Positions 1 through 8,430 are shown, counted from the first letter of the stretch. The stretch is DNA of 44,733 nt from Candidatus Woesearchaeota archaeon (GCA_018221135.1 JAAOYB010000030.1:1-44733); one strand, 5' to 3'. The notes: generated by a model not told the origin, from the letters alone. Numbers and translations: made by a program.

Positions 1-1497
1 AGAGCGTTTACGTACAGCAACGTAACACCTGCGAGTTGTTCTTGGACTTATCAAAGACTAACAGACTTAGCGATAAACGTAACTCACGCAGGAACAAAGT
101 CAAGCTTAGAAAACGACTACATAAACTTCACAATAACTTACACTCCTTATAACGATGCCACACCTCCAATTATAGGGTTGGTTAATCCGCCTAATAATAA
201 TTGGTCAACAATATCAAATAACACTTTTTATTTTAATGTCACAGATGATAATACTCTGCTGAACTGTAGCTTAATACTAAACTCTTCGATAAACGAGACG
301 AAATACATAATTGATAAAACAAGCACCAACAACATCTCTTCAGTCATAAGCGATGGCGTCTGGAGTTGGACTATTAATTGCACAGATAACTGGAATAACA
401 CAGGAACAAACACGACTAGTAGAACACTCAAAATAGACACTACACCACCAAGCATAAACTTAGAAAACCCACTTGATAACGACGTAGTAAGTACAGGAAC
501 AATAGTTGATTTCTATTTTAACGCAAGTGATGCGATGACGAACCTCTCAATTTGTGATTTAGTAATAGATGGAGTAAAAGTAAAAAACGTAACTGGTCCC
601 CTAGAAGACACTAGCACAAATATTAGTTACGCTCCGAGTTTAGGAAATCATAATTGGAGTATTAACTGCACAGATGGCAACGGATTCGAAAACAACTCAA
701 TAAAAAGAAACATCACAATCAATAATGTTCCAAATGTTGTAAGCATAGACTTAGATGATGACTTACCTGCGCCTCTAGGATTCATAGACTTAGCAGCAGG
801 AATTACCAAGAGCGTTCTTTGCAACTTAAGCGTAACAGACAACGATGGATACGCGCACGTATCAGGTATGAACGCAACTTTTTTTTATTATCTTAACAAA
901 ACAGATGACCCTGATGATAACAACACTCATTACACAAACACTAACTGTACAAACGTCGGAAACGATGGGTTAAACACGAAATATTTTAGTTGTGAATTCA
1001 ACATATCATACTATGCAAATAATGGTTCGTGGACGTGCAACGCCACCGCGTATGATAATCTTAGCTCAACATCATACCTAAATACTTCTTCAGTTATTAA
1101 TCCTTTATATGCGCTTAACTTCTCAGTAAACATAGACTTTGGAGATGTCAGCACAGCTAATATAAGCGAAGAAACAAACACATCCATAATTAATGTGGGC
1201 AACATAGAGATAGACATAGGACTAGATGCTTATGGAACAACAGATAATGATGGCATCGCCATGAACTGCACAAAAAACAACATCAGCTTTGATGATATGC
1301 GATACTCTCTTCTAACAGGGGAACCATTTAATAATATGAACAAGATAAACGACACAATGTATGAACTTAACAATTTTAATTTATCAAAACAAATAAATAA
1401 TAGTCTATCAACCAAGAATATTTATTGGAGGATAAGACCAACACCATTAAGTTTTGGGATTTGCACAGGGGTGGTGGTGTTAACAGCACTAGCATAA
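1..1497 (+). CDS. Secreted Ig-like repeat surface protein, 5' end missing
   Basis: The reading frame is open from the first base of the window, so at least 498 residues are present and the N-terminus lies outside. The protein is rich in Asn, Thr and Ser and carries dozens of N-x-S/T sequons. Two repeats start with a TPP-x-I-x-L-x-N-P pattern (near residues 53 and 149) followed by F-Y-F-N and paired Cys in N-C-S and I-N-C-T contexts, typical of bacterial/archaeal Ig-like beta-sandwich domains. No membrane anchor is visible at the C-terminus. It ends 7 bases before the next gene, which does have an anchor, so the pair probably forms one surface module. A cell-surface or adhesin role is inferred, and no exact family is recognised. 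Confidence 0.75.
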   Translation, partial: RAFTYSNVTPASCSWTYQRLTDLAINVTHAGTKSSLENDYINFTITYTPYNDATPPIIGLVNPPNNNWSTISNNTFYFNVTDDNTLLNCSLILNSSINETKYIIDKTSTNNISSVISDGVWSWTINCTDNWNNTGTNTTSRTLKIDTTPPSINLENPLDNDVVSTGTIVDFYFNASDAMTNLSICDLVIDGVKVKNVTGPLEDTSTNISYAPSLGNHNWSINCTDGNGFENNSIKRNITINNVPNVVSIDLDDDLPAPLGFIDLAAGITKSVLCNLSVTDNDGYAHVSGMNATFFYYLNKTDDPDDNNTHYTNTNCTNVGNDGLNTKYFSCEFNISYYANNGSWTCNATAYDNLSSTSYLNTSSVINPLYALNFSVNIDFGDVSTANISEETNTSIINVGNIEIDIGLDAYGTTDNDGIAMNCTKNNISFDDMRYSLLTGEPFNNMNKINDTMYELNNFNLSKQINNSLSTKNIYWRIRPTPLSFGICTGVVVLTALA

Positions 1498-1504
1498 TAA
1501 AAAA

Positions 1505-2716
1505 ATGGGGTTTAAAAAAATAATTATTTCGTTAATAATCTTAGTTCTTCTAAGTATCAGTGTTCTTGGTGTTAGTATAGGTGTTAGCCCAGCTAAGATA
1601 AACTATGAAAAAGTCCTGAAAGGAGGATACGCTTCGAGAACGATAAGCATAACAACAGATACCCTTAATAATCTTAGTATCTACGTCGAGAAAAGTGGGA
1701 GCATAGCTGAATGGGTGAGTTTTGGCCCTATAGATTTGAGTGTTGAGAACATAACAATCACTAGGAGTAATCCTTACCGCCTTGATATCATAATAATGCC
1801 TCCTGATGACGTTGCTAATGGCAACTACACTGGCAGTGTCAGAGTAGTAACAGATAAGATCCAAGACGTCGTAACTGGGAAAGGAAGCGCTGTAAAAGCA
1901 GCGTTCTTACTCGATTTAAGAGTGGAGATAACAGGTGAAGAAATTATTGGTTGCGTAGCTGGAGGCTTAGGTATAAACAATTTTGAAGTCGGAGAAGACA
2001 TCCCTGTTTTTTTCACTGTTGAGAACACTGGAAACGTAAAAATCAGCCCGGAGATAAACATAGAAGTCTTCGACTTATATGAGCGCTTAGTAGAAGAGTT
2101 CAGCTTTATCTCCGATGAGCTTCTTCCAACAACACAGCAAAGATTAATAGAGGAATTAATTAATGATTTGATAATAAGCCAGTACTTCGCAAAGATTACA
2201 ATTCCTCTTTGTAATCACAAAAAAGAAGTTACTTTCACAGTAGTAGAACCAGGAGGGATTAGTGATGAGGGAGAATTATTAATGATTAAGAACCCTGTTT
2301 GGGCTGTTACTGAGCAAACAGTTCAGATAGTCGCTGTCTTCAAAAACCTTGGTGAGAGAACGGTTAGAGCAAAGTTCACAGGGGTTATAAAAGATGCGCT
2401 TGGCGAAATAATAAAAGTCATCGACACTGATTCTATCAATGTAAAAGCTGGGGAGACTCAGGAGTTCCCAACGTTTTTCAAACCAGAAAACACAGGGCAA
2501 TACTTTATTAGTGGCAAAATCAATTACAATGATAAATTAACTTTTGAGAAAGCAAGTGTTTTAAACGTCAACTTAGGCACAGCAAGTAGTGAATCAGAAG
2601 GAAAGAATCGTTTATACTTATTATTCATAATAATCGTGTTGTTATTGCTGATAACTATTAGAAAGAAAAAAATTATTATCAGAAGAAAGAAAAGAAGAAA
2701 CATCCTAAAATTCTAA
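1505..2716 (+). CDS. Membrane-anchored exported protein with beta-sandwich domains
   Basis: 403 residues. The N-terminus is a signal peptide (K-K-I-I-I-S then about 15 hydrophobic residues). The body has two or three likely beta-sandwich domains, including stretches such as FFTVENTGNVKISPEI and VAVFKNLGERTVRAKF, which resemble the NEW3/CARDB-like domains of archaeal surface proteins. The C-terminus has one membrane helix (about residues 367-384, LYLLFIIIVLLLLI) followed by a strongly basic tail, giving an outside-facing protein with a cytoplasmic end. It lies 7 bases after the Asn-rich surface gene, so the two are probably co-transcribed. Function is unknown; attachment or processing of the neighbour is a reasonable inference. 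Confidence 0.75.
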   Translation: MGFKKIIISLIILVLLSISVLGVSIGVSPAKINYEKVLKGGYASRTISITTDTLNNLSIYVEKSGSIAEWVSFGPIDLSVENITITRSNPYRLDIIIMPPDDVANGNYTGSVRVVTDKIQDVVTGKGSAVKAAFLLDLRVEITGEEIIGCVAGGLGINNFEVGEDIPVFFTVENTGNVKISPEINIEVFDLYERLVEEFSFISDELLPTTQQRLIEELINDLIISQYFAKITIPLCNHKKEVTFTVVEPGGISDEGELLMIKNPVWAVTEQTVQIVAVFKNLGERTVRAKFTGVIKDALGEIIKVIDTDSINVKAGETQEFPTFFKPENTGQYFISGKINYNDKLTFEKASVLNVNLGTASSESEGKNRLYLLFIIIVLLLLITIRKKKIIIRRKKRRNILKF

Positions 2717-2735
2717 GTTAAGAAAAAAAACTTTT

Positions 2736-3161
2736 TTATGGTTTCTTTGTTATTTTGTGACTAATAGGAGGCTTTCTGAGTTCTTGAAGCCACAATAACC
2801 CTATCTTCATCATGTTCTTATTGAATTTTTCTGAGAGCTTATACGTTTTTTTGTATAAATCAAAATCAATTAAGCCCATTGATTTGAGGGGTGTTAGGAT
2901 TCTATCATAGAATTGCCGCTTATTATATGAGATCTTCACTTTTTTCTTTATAGGAATAGGGCCTCTAGTATCTGTGATGTCAACGGTTCTTCCATCATGA
3001 AGTGCCATGGCGAACATGCTCATCTCAGTCTTTCCGATTTCTCCTTGGTGAAGCTTCATCTCTTCGACTAAGAGCTTCGCTACTATCACCTGTTGCTCGG
3101 TTGCGAAAACAGTCTCGTATATGTCTTCGCTTAGGTTAAATTGGTCAAATAAGATCACCAT
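2736..3161 (-). CDS. Hypothetical protein, possible winged-helix domain
   Basis: 141 residues, family not recognised. The C-terminal half (about residues 80-130: YDRILTPLKSMGLIDFD, then YKLSEKFNKNMMKIG) reads like a winged-helix with a wing-like hairpin, so it could bind nucleic acid. A conserved-looking central segment (GEIGKTEMSMFAMALHDGRTVDITD) is of unknown meaning. ATG start at 3161 with an AT-rich TATA-like stretch about 25 bases upstream, consistent with a leaderless transcript. It is convergent with the surface genes to its left. Confidence 0.65.
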   Translation of the reverse strand: MVILFDQFNLSEDIYETVFATEQQVIVAKLLVEEMKLHQGEIGKTEMSMFAMALHDGRTVDITDTRGPIPIKKKVKISYNKRQFYDRILTPLKSMGLIDFDLYKKTYKLSEKFNKNMMKIGLLWLQELRKPPISHKITKKP

Positions 3162-3246
3162 CCCAAACTATAAAATATATAATTTAATATATAAAAGTAA
3201 CGATTTTGTATACAGGGGTATCAGTGAGGAAAATAATACTAAAAAG

Positions 3247-3267
3247 AAACTAGTCTAGTGCTAGTTT
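3247..3267 (-). terminator. Hairpin directly after the stop of the nucleotidyltransferase gene
   Basis: Perfect 7-bp inverted repeat AAACTAG / CTAGTTT with a 7-base loop. On the minus strand it begins immediately after the stop codon at 3268-3270 and is followed by CTTTTTAG. The placement and the short T tract suggest a transcription terminator. Confidence 0.5.
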
Positions 3268-4287
3268 TTAAACTTTTTTTTCTGAGTTTAAATAACTCTT
3301 TATAGCTGTATAGTTTTCTCTAAAAAAGTCCAAGCTTGGTTCATCATCAATGTCGAGCAATGTCGAGACATTACCATTTGGCAGGATTCTTACATCTACA
3401 CCCATAACTTTAGTTGTGTGTCTTTCTACTTTTTCTACGTTTATCTTTCCAAGAAGGTTTATTGGCCAATCAAGGCCTTTTTTTGTCGCCCAGATATGAC
3501 TTCCTGCTTGTACAACATCATACAAGAAGCCCCCTGCGTTCCAAAAACTCTTAGCTGATCTTCCAGCAAGCAAAAGAGTTCCCCATGCCATCCCAGCAAT
3601 CTCGCTTGCTCCTTTAGACATAACTCTATGATTATATGCTATTTGAAACGTTCCTGTAAGACCATGCTTTACGGCTTTAAATGGCTTAAACATTTTTCCA
3701 TTAGCAACTCTTAGATAACCTAAGTCAGTAATGCAATGATTAAGAATGGTTGAATCGATATCAAAAAGCCCCATTTTTAGTTCTTCTTCTAACTTATTTG
3801 CTTTTCTAACATCACTCATCATAACTAATATGTCAGATGGGTTACTCTCATAAGCGTTTCTTAGATTAAGAAAATCTTCTTTTGAAATAAAAGGGGTGTC
3901 TGCTCCAGCATAAAAAACAGGGAGATCTAATACTTCAGGGTTTTCTTTGATGTATTTTTTTATATCTCTGTTGTTATTCCAACCTTTTCTGAATTTAGGA
4001 AGCCCAACCAAATCAACTAATCCTTCCATTAAGCCATAAAGCGCGCTATCTACTAAGTCTTCTCTTGACTCTAAAATCCTAACGTCATCATTTTCTTTGT
4101 AAGTTTTTTTGAAATAATCAGAGTCTCTTACAGTTGTCACTACTTTGAAACCAGCGCTTAATGCTTCGTTAATAATGTTTTCAAGAATGGGTTTTCCATT
4201 AGAATCTAATATTGTGTGGGGAATGTATTCTCCACCTATCTTTTCTGGTTTTCCTGCTGGTAAAAAAAGCACTGGTTCATAACTCAT
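3268..4287 (-). CDS. Nucleotidyltransferase-fold (MobA-like / GT-A) protein
   Basis: 339 residues. The N-terminus LFLPAGKPEKIGGEYIPH followed by GKPILENIINEAL matches the nucleotide-binding start of MobA-like NTP-transferase domains, here with a Gly-Lys in place of the usual G-x-G-T-R loop. YAGADTPFISKEDFLNLR near residue 125 matches the metal-binding aspartate motif of the family. The C-terminal half (about 180-339) has hydrophobic segments (GMAWGTLLLAG, NLLGKI) and does not resemble a known acyltransferase or hexapeptide domain. It likely transfers a nucleotide to a sugar, cofactor or lipid precursor, but the substrate cannot be told. Single gene with its own terminator. Confidence 0.7.
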   Translation of the reverse strand: MSYEPVLFLPAGKPEKIGGEYIPHTILDSNGKPILENIINEALSAGFKVVTTVRDSDYFKKTYKENDDVRILESREDLVDSALYGLMEGLVDLVGLPKFRKGWNNNRDIKKYIKENPEVLDLPVFYAGADTPFISKEDFLNLRNAYESNPSDILVMMSDVRKANKLEEELKMGLFDIDSTILNHCITDLGYLRVANGKMFKPFKAVKHGLTGTFQIAYNHRVMSKGASEIAGMAWGTLLLAGRSAKSFWNAGGFLYDVVQAGSHIWATKKGLDWPINLLGKINVEKVERHTTKVMGVDVRILPNGNVSTLLDIDDEPSLDFFRENYTAIKSYLNSEKKV

Positions 4288-4322
4288 TTCTATAAGGAGA
4301 AAAAAACAATATATAAACTTTA

Positions 4323-6203
4323 CTACTTTTTGGTGAAGAATTCTTTTATTTTTTGTTCGTAAACACTTGTTATCAAAGTATTCTCGTCTCTAGGAAGATA
4401 TTTTCTGTAATTATTCCAAGCGTAACGCTTATCCAAGAAAACGACGACGCCTCTGTCTTTCTCGCTTCGAATACAACGACCCGCGTTTTGCAACACTTTA
4501 TTAAGCGCCGGGGCGATGTAGCCATACTCCCAGCCCTTACTGAATTTATCATCAAAATACTCAATCAAACTCTTAGTCTCAAGGTTCGGCGTGGATAATG
4601 GTAATCCAACAACGACTACGCCTTTCAAAAAATCACCTGGTAAGTCGATACCTTCGCCGAAACTCCCACTAACAACAGCGAGCAGTACGGCTCCTGTGTC
4701 TTTGTAACTCTTAAATTTTTCAAGAAGTTCAGCCTTATCACCTTTATGCTGAGCAGTTGACTCGCTAAAAACAGTTTTCTCATTGATTTTAACAAAATAC
4801 TTCTTAACACTCTCAAGGAGTTTGTAACTAGGAAAGAAAAGCATGCTGTTACCACTTATAGCATTAGTAATCGTTGCGCACTCATTTGCGATGCTCTCAT
4901 ATTCTTCTTCGCTCCTACTATCATACTTAGTAGTAGTCTTAGGAACAATTAAGTTCATACGATTATGTTTAGGAAAAGGACTATCATACTCTTTTTCAAC
5001 AGATTTACTAATACCAAGTAATTCAGAGTACATCGTAGTAGGCGTAAGAGTCCCGCTCATCAAAACCGTGCTGTGCGCCTTGCTAATAACAGGCTCAACA
5101 ATAATGCTTGGATCCAAACACTGATAACTAAGAGTAACTACGGGTTCTTTTGATAAGAAATTAACTGATACGCTCCTTAAAAATCCTTTGTCTTGGCCAA
5201 GCCAAGCCTCCAAGAAAACAGCCAAGCTCAACAGGCTGCTCTGCTTTTTATCTTCTAAAACTTTTCGTGATAAGAAATCAAGGGAAGCGATTACTTCTTC
5301 AACATCATAATCAAAGAGTGTTAATAAATCGTTTTTCTCTAGTTTTTTCTCGTAGTTCTGCGAGTTTAAGTCTTCGCTTAGTTTTTCCATAGCATCTTCT
5401 AAATCCCTTATTATTTGAGTAGTGTTCTCATCACCTAGTTTCTGGGCTTCTTTAACTGCTCTTTTAAATGTGTAAGTACTTATCTTCTTAGTTGCTAACT
5501 CCTTAATCCTTCCAGGAAGATTATGAGCCTCATCAACTATTATTATTGAGTCCTCTAAGAACTTCTCGCTTTTAGCAAAAAAGGATTCTTGGATGTTTTT
5601 GTTAAAGATGTAATTGTAATCAGCGATTATCGCTTTTGATTCTAAGCTCAGCATTATTGCTAATTCATAAGCGCACAAATCATGAAGCTTAGCACTCTTT
5701 ACTATTTGGTTAACGCTACACACACCAATATTTTTTAACTCAGATATAGCTTTTTTGGCTTTGATACTCGGTCTTGCTTTGTTTTTAGTGTTAAGATAAT
5801 AAGTGCATTTCTTGTCTTCTCTAAGAGCCTTACAGTACTCGCTGAACTCACTTGAGTAAAGCGCGTCTACTCCTGGCATTACGCACATATGCTTTTTTCC
5901 GATGATATCAGTTACTACGAAGTCCTCGCCTGATTTTGCTTTAATACTCTTTAATGTGTCAATCACTATTTTGTGTTGGGTATGTCTGGAAGTTAAAAAA
6001 AAGATTGTTTTATCATTATCAACTGCGTATTTTATCGCTGGGCTTAGGCTAGCCGCTGTTTTGCCAAGACCTGTGGGTGCGTGAGCTACTAAGTTAACAC
6101 CATTTCTTACTACTTTTTCTACTATTTCTAAGAAGTCTGATTGAATTGGTCTAAGTTCTTTGTGTGGGAAGAATGGGAGGATAGAATTTTGTTCTTTAGT
6201 CAT
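4323..6203 (-). CDS. Rad3/XPD-family iron-sulfur DNA helicase
   Basis: 626 residues. Superfamily 2 helicase: Walker A HAPTGLGKT at 41-49, DEAH box at 224-227, and a helicase C-terminal half with SGTLTPTTMYSELLG, SGSFGEGIDLPGD and QNAGRCIRSEKDRG (motifs IV-VI). Cysteines at 107, 124, 133, 162 and 177 lie between motifs I and II, where XPD and DinG carry the four ligands of a [4Fe-4S] cluster, so an iron-sulfur 5'-3' helicase is expected. The archaeal role is probably DNA repair. Both the XPD and DinG names are possible; length and motif layout favour archaeal XPD-like proteins. Confidence 0.9.
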   Translation of the reverse strand: MTKEQNSILPFFPHKELRPIQSDFLEIVEKVVRNGVNLVAHAPTGLGKTAASLSPAIKYAVDNDKTIFFLTSRHTQHKIVIDTLKSIKAKSGEDFVVTDIIGKKHMCVMPGVDALYSSEFSEYCKALREDKKCTYYLNTKNKARPSIKAKKAISELKNIGVCSVNQIVKSAKLHDLCAYELAIMLSLESKAIIADYNYIFNKNIQESFFAKSEKFLEDSIIIVDEAHNLPGRIKELATKKISTYTFKRAVKEAQKLGDENTTQIIRDLEDAMEKLSEDLNSQNYEKKLEKNDLLTLFDYDVEEVIASLDFLSRKVLEDKKQSSLLSLAVFLEAWLGQDKGFLRSVSVNFLSKEPVVTLSYQCLDPSIIVEPVISKAHSTVLMSGTLTPTTMYSELLGISKSVEKEYDSPFPKHNRMNLIVPKTTTKYDSRSEEEYESIANECATITNAISGNSMLFFPSYKLLESVKKYFVKINEKTVFSESTAQHKGDKAELLEKFKSYKDTGAVLLAVVSGSFGEGIDLPGDFLKGVVVVGLPLSTPNLETKSLIEYFDDKFSKGWEYGYIAPALNKVLQNAGRCIRSEKDRGVVVFLDKRYAWNNYRKYLPRDENTLITSVYEQKIKEFFTKK

Positions 6204-6261
6204 TTTGAATTCTTTTTCGAAAATGGGTTCTTCCTAGTTTTTTTAAAGCTTACTATAAAAA

Positions 6262-6293
6262 GAAACAATGTTCCAAATATGAAACATTGTTTC
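6262..6293. promoter_or_regulatory. Perfect 11-bp inverted repeat, likely operator
   Basis: GAAACAATGTT and AACATTGTTTC are exact reverse complements separated by 10 bases. The element lies between the divergent helicase and winged-helix regulator genes, directly upstream of a TATA-like box (about 6305-6312) that would drive the regulator. This position suits autoregulation by the adjacent regulator, possibly also controlling the helicase. Confidence 0.6.
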
Positions 6294-6331
6294 AAAAAAG
6301 AAATATTTATATATTTTCGAGGAAAAACAAT

Positions 6332-6877
6332 ATGGTAATAATGGATGAAAAAGAAACCATACTAAAAGCGTTATTCGACGAGAAAATATTACAAATACTA
6401 CAAGTATTCTTCGAAGACGATGAAAAACAATACTATCTGCGAGAATTAGCAAAGATAACAGGGGTTTCACCAGCAACAACGTATAGGATCCTAAAGCGAC
6501 TCTTAACTCTTAGAATACTCGAGAAAACAGAGATAAAAAACCTTAAGATATACAAATTAAAGAGTACGGAAACAACAGAATTCTTAAAAAAAGTACTGTA
6601 CACAAAACCAGATCCTCTAAGTATCTTCGTCGAGAAAATAAAAACTATACCTCAAGTTGAACTAGTCGTGATGCATGCAAAACCTCAAAAGAGTGGAGCG
6701 TTTGTAATGATAGTAGGAGAAGACATCCCTAAGAACATTATTGACGAGATAGACTTAGAAATAGCGAATATTTACGACTATAAAATAAAGATTTTGCCTT
6801 TAATACAGGATCTTTATGAAGGCTTAGATAAGTCTCATTCAGGCTATAAAAAGGTTCTTTTTAGACGACAAAACTAA
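6332..6877 (+). CDS. Winged-helix transcriptional regulator with C-terminal sensor-like domain
   Basis: About 181 residues. The chosen ATG at 6332 lies about 24 bases after a TATA-like box, giving a leaderless transcript; a second ATG follows at 6341. An in-frame ATG at 6287 lies inside the operator palindrome and is unlikely. The N-terminal half (QYYLRELAKITGVSPATTYRILKRLLTLRILEKTE) is a clear winged helix-turn-helix. The C-terminal half (VELVVMHAKPQKSGAFVMIVGEDIP) resembles a nucleotidyltransferase-like or small-ligand domain often found behind archaeal wHTH domains. It stands upstream of the RNA hairpin array and ftsZ on the same strand. The target is not known. Confidence 0.75.
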   Translation: MVIMDEKETILKALFDEKILQILQVFFEDDEKQYYLRELAKITGVSPATTYRILKRLLTLRILEKTEIKNLKIYKLKSTETTEFLKKVLYTKPDPLSIFVEKIKTIPQVELVVMHAKPQKSGAFVMIVGEDIPKNIIDEIDLEIANIYDYKIKILPLIQDLYEGLDKSHSGYKKVLFRRQN

Positions 6878-6925
6878 GATTTTTTTGTTTTAAATATGAA
6901 ATAATATAGTTTGGACTATAGAAAA

Positions 6926-6935
6926 CTTTATAAAT
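6926..6935 (+). promoter_or_regulatory. TATA box for a transcript starting near 6955
   Basis: CTTTATAAAT preceded by GAAAA (BRE-like) is one of the best TATA matches in the 6878-7249 gap. The expected start, about 25 bases downstream, falls just before the first hairpin of the array at 6967 and about 295 bases before the ftsZ start codon. It is predicted only from sequence. Confidence 0.5.
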
Positions 6936-6966
6936 TATCATATCAAGTAGATTAATTAAAAAATTA

Positions 6967-7092
6967 GGTTTTTTGGCTAAAACTGTGGGAGTTTTACACA
7001 ATAACTTTTGGCGAAGTTAAGTGTTAAAAAATGTTTATTTGGCGATAAATTAAACCCACAAAAAACGAATCTTGTGAAAATTTGGCGATTTC
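6967..7092 (+). ncRNA. Array of four hairpins sharing a UUGGCG/UUGGCU loop upstream of ftsZ
   Basis: This is the main content of the 372-base gene-free stretch 6878-7249. Hairpin A 6967-6984: stem GUUUU/AAAAC plus a G-U pair, loop UUGGCU. Hairpin B 7002-7019: UAACUU/AAGUUA, loop UUGGCG. Hairpin C 7033-7050: UUUAU/AUAAA plus a G-U pair, loop UUGGCG. Hairpin D 7076-7092: AAAU/AUUU plus a G-C pair beyond a bulged A, loop UUGGCG. All loops are closed by U-A. Stems differ but stay complementary, and the G-U pairs work only on the plus strand. UGUGGG (6984-6989) can also pair with CCCACA (7055-7060), enclosing B and C. It could be an independent RNA or the long leader of ftsZ. Confidence 0.55.
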
Positions 7093-7138
7093 TAATAGAA
7101 ATAAATAGGCATAATCATTTATAAAGATTATCCTGATT

Positions 7139-7160
7139 AATAATACATATTAGTATTATT
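7139..7160. promoter_or_regulatory. Inverted repeat upstream of the proximal ftsZ promoter
   Basis: AATAATAC and GTATTATT are perfect 8-bp arms around a 6-base spacer. The element sits about 10 bases upstream of the TATA-like CTATATAATA (7171-7180) that could drive ftsZ with a 50-base leader. A second short inverted repeat, ATAATC/GATTAT (7111-7116 and 7126-7131), lies just before it. It could be an operator for ftsZ or the 3' end of the upstream RNA; there is no T tract after it. Confidence 0.4.
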
Positions 7161-7249
7161 ATAATGCAAGCTATATAATAAACAAGTTATATGGAGAGGA
7201 GTATAAAAAAAATAAAAATAAAATAAAGCACTAGGGGGCGAAAAAGACA

Positions 7250-8296
7250 ATGGAACAAATACAACCAACCAACATGGATTTTGAAGTAGGACAAGCAAAC
7301 ATCAAAGTAATCGGATGCGGCGGAGCCGGTAACAACATGGTAAACTGGCTATACAAAAAAGGAATTCGCGGCGCTGAAATCATAGCGACAAACACAGATT
7401 TGCAACACCTAAAAATAACAGAAGCAGACAAGAAGTTCTTAATCGGCAAAGACATTACAAGAGGATTGGGCTGCGGAGGATTCCCAGAAAAAGGAAGCGA
7501 AGCAGCAAGAGAAAGCCTAACAGACATAAAAGAATCGCTTAGAGGATCAGATATGGTATTCGTTTGTGCAGGGATGGGAGGTGGCACCGGAACCGGCTCA
7601 GCACCAATAGTAGCCAACGTCGCAAAAGAAGGAGGAGCAATAGTTATAGGAACAGTAACAATGCCTTTCAAAATAGAAAGAGCAAGAGTAGACAAAGCAG
7701 AATTCGGCCTGCAACAACTCCGACAAGTCTCAGACACAGTAATAGTAATAGACAACAACAGACTAGTAGCAATCGCAGGAGACCTACCTATACAACAAGC
7801 ATTCGCTGTAGCAAACGAGTTAGTCGCGACAATGATTAAAGGAATAGTAGAAACAATCGCTGTGCCAAGCTTAGTCAACCTAGACTTCGCAGATGTAAGA
7901 GCAATAATGACAAACGGCGGAGTAGCAGCAATAGGCGTAGGAGCAAGCGATACTAACAACAGAGTCGACGAAGCAGTAAAAGGAGCTCTCTCAAACCCAT
8001 TACTCGACATTAGTTACGTCGGAGCAACAGGGGCTTTAATACACGTAGCGGGTGGACCAGACCTCACCTTAGAAGAAATCTCAAGAGTAGGAGAACTAGT
8101 AACAGAAAGCTTAGATGACGATGCCAACGTGATTTGGGGAGCTAGAGTCTCAGAAGAGATGAAAGGAAAACTAACAGTGATGACTATCATCACTGGGGTT
8201 CAAAGCCCATGGATACTAGGAAAAGAAGCTCCAAGACAAAGCCTTGGAGAAACAGTATCAATGGATGACGAACTAGGAATAGAAATAATGAGGTAA
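7250..8296 (+). CDS. ftsZ: Cell division GTPase FtsZ
   Basis: 348 residues, close to the usual archaeal length. GTP-binding tubulin signature GGGTGTG at 110-116, nucleotide contact IGCGGAGNNM at 21-30, and the catalytic T7 loop in NLDFADVRAIM near 210. The C-terminus ends DDELGIEIMR, resembling the conserved short tail that binds partners such as SepF. It polymerises into the mid-cell division ring. A Shine-Dalgarno-like AGGGGGCG lies about 12 bases before the ATG, unlike the leaderless neighbours, so translation here is leader-dependent. The gene sits alone between a structured leader region and a structured 3' region, which suggests RNA-level control of its dosage. Confidence 0.95.
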   Translation: MEQIQPTNMDFEVGQANIKVIGCGGAGNNMVNWLYKKGIRGAEIIATNTDLQHLKITEADKKFLIGKDITRGLGCGGFPEKGSEAARESLTDIKESLRGSDMVFVCAGMGGGTGTGSAPIVANVAKEGGAIVIGTVTMPFKIERARVDKAEFGLQQLRQVSDTVIVIDNNRLVAIAGDLPIQQAFAVANELVATMIKGIVETIAVPSLVNLDFADVRAIMTNGGVAAIGVGASDTNNRVDEAVKGALSNPLLDISYVGATGALIHVAGGPDLTLEEISRVGELVTESLDDDANVIWGARVSEEMKGKLTVMTIITGVQSPWILGKEAPRQSLGETVSMDDELGIEIMR

Positions 8297-8317
8297 AAAT
8301 ACGACTTACAAAAAGTT

Positions 8318-8412
8318 GTCTCTTAAGAAAAACGTTATTATTTTTTCTTAGGAAAAGATCACCCCCCCAACCCCCCAATATAATAGCGTTACACAATAAG
8401 AGACGATCTTTT
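8318..8412 (+). ncRNA. Structured 3' region of ftsZ with alternative folds
   Basis: Fold 1 (long range): GUCUCUUA 8318-8325 pairs with UAAGAGAC 8397-8404, and AACGUUAUUA 8331-8340 pairs with UAAUAGCGUU 8381-8390 through one G-U pair. Its loop contains AAAAGAUC 8353-8360, which pairs with GAUCUUUU 8405-8412 directly after the stem, forming an H-type pseudoknot. Fold 2 (local): 8321-8332 pairs with 8342-8353 over 12 pairs, and excludes fold 1. The C-rich loop (8361-8376) is unusual for this AT-rich genome. The wobble pairs favour plus-strand RNA. Confidence 0.4.
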
Positions 8413-8430
8413 ACCCCAAAAACAACAACT

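Noticed and set aside
7191-7226. 11-codon frame MERSIKKIKIK in the ftsZ leader as a leader peptide
   Set aside because: It lies only about 16 bases after the nearest TATA-like box, is made of A-rich codons expected by chance, and has no codon run linked to a regulated amino acid.
7231-8010. 259-codon open frame on the minus strand inside ftsZ
   Set aside because: It mirrors the whole GTPase domain of ftsZ, has Ser/Pro/Thr-rich low-complexity sequence typical of antisense shadows, and has no promoter or ribosome site of its own.
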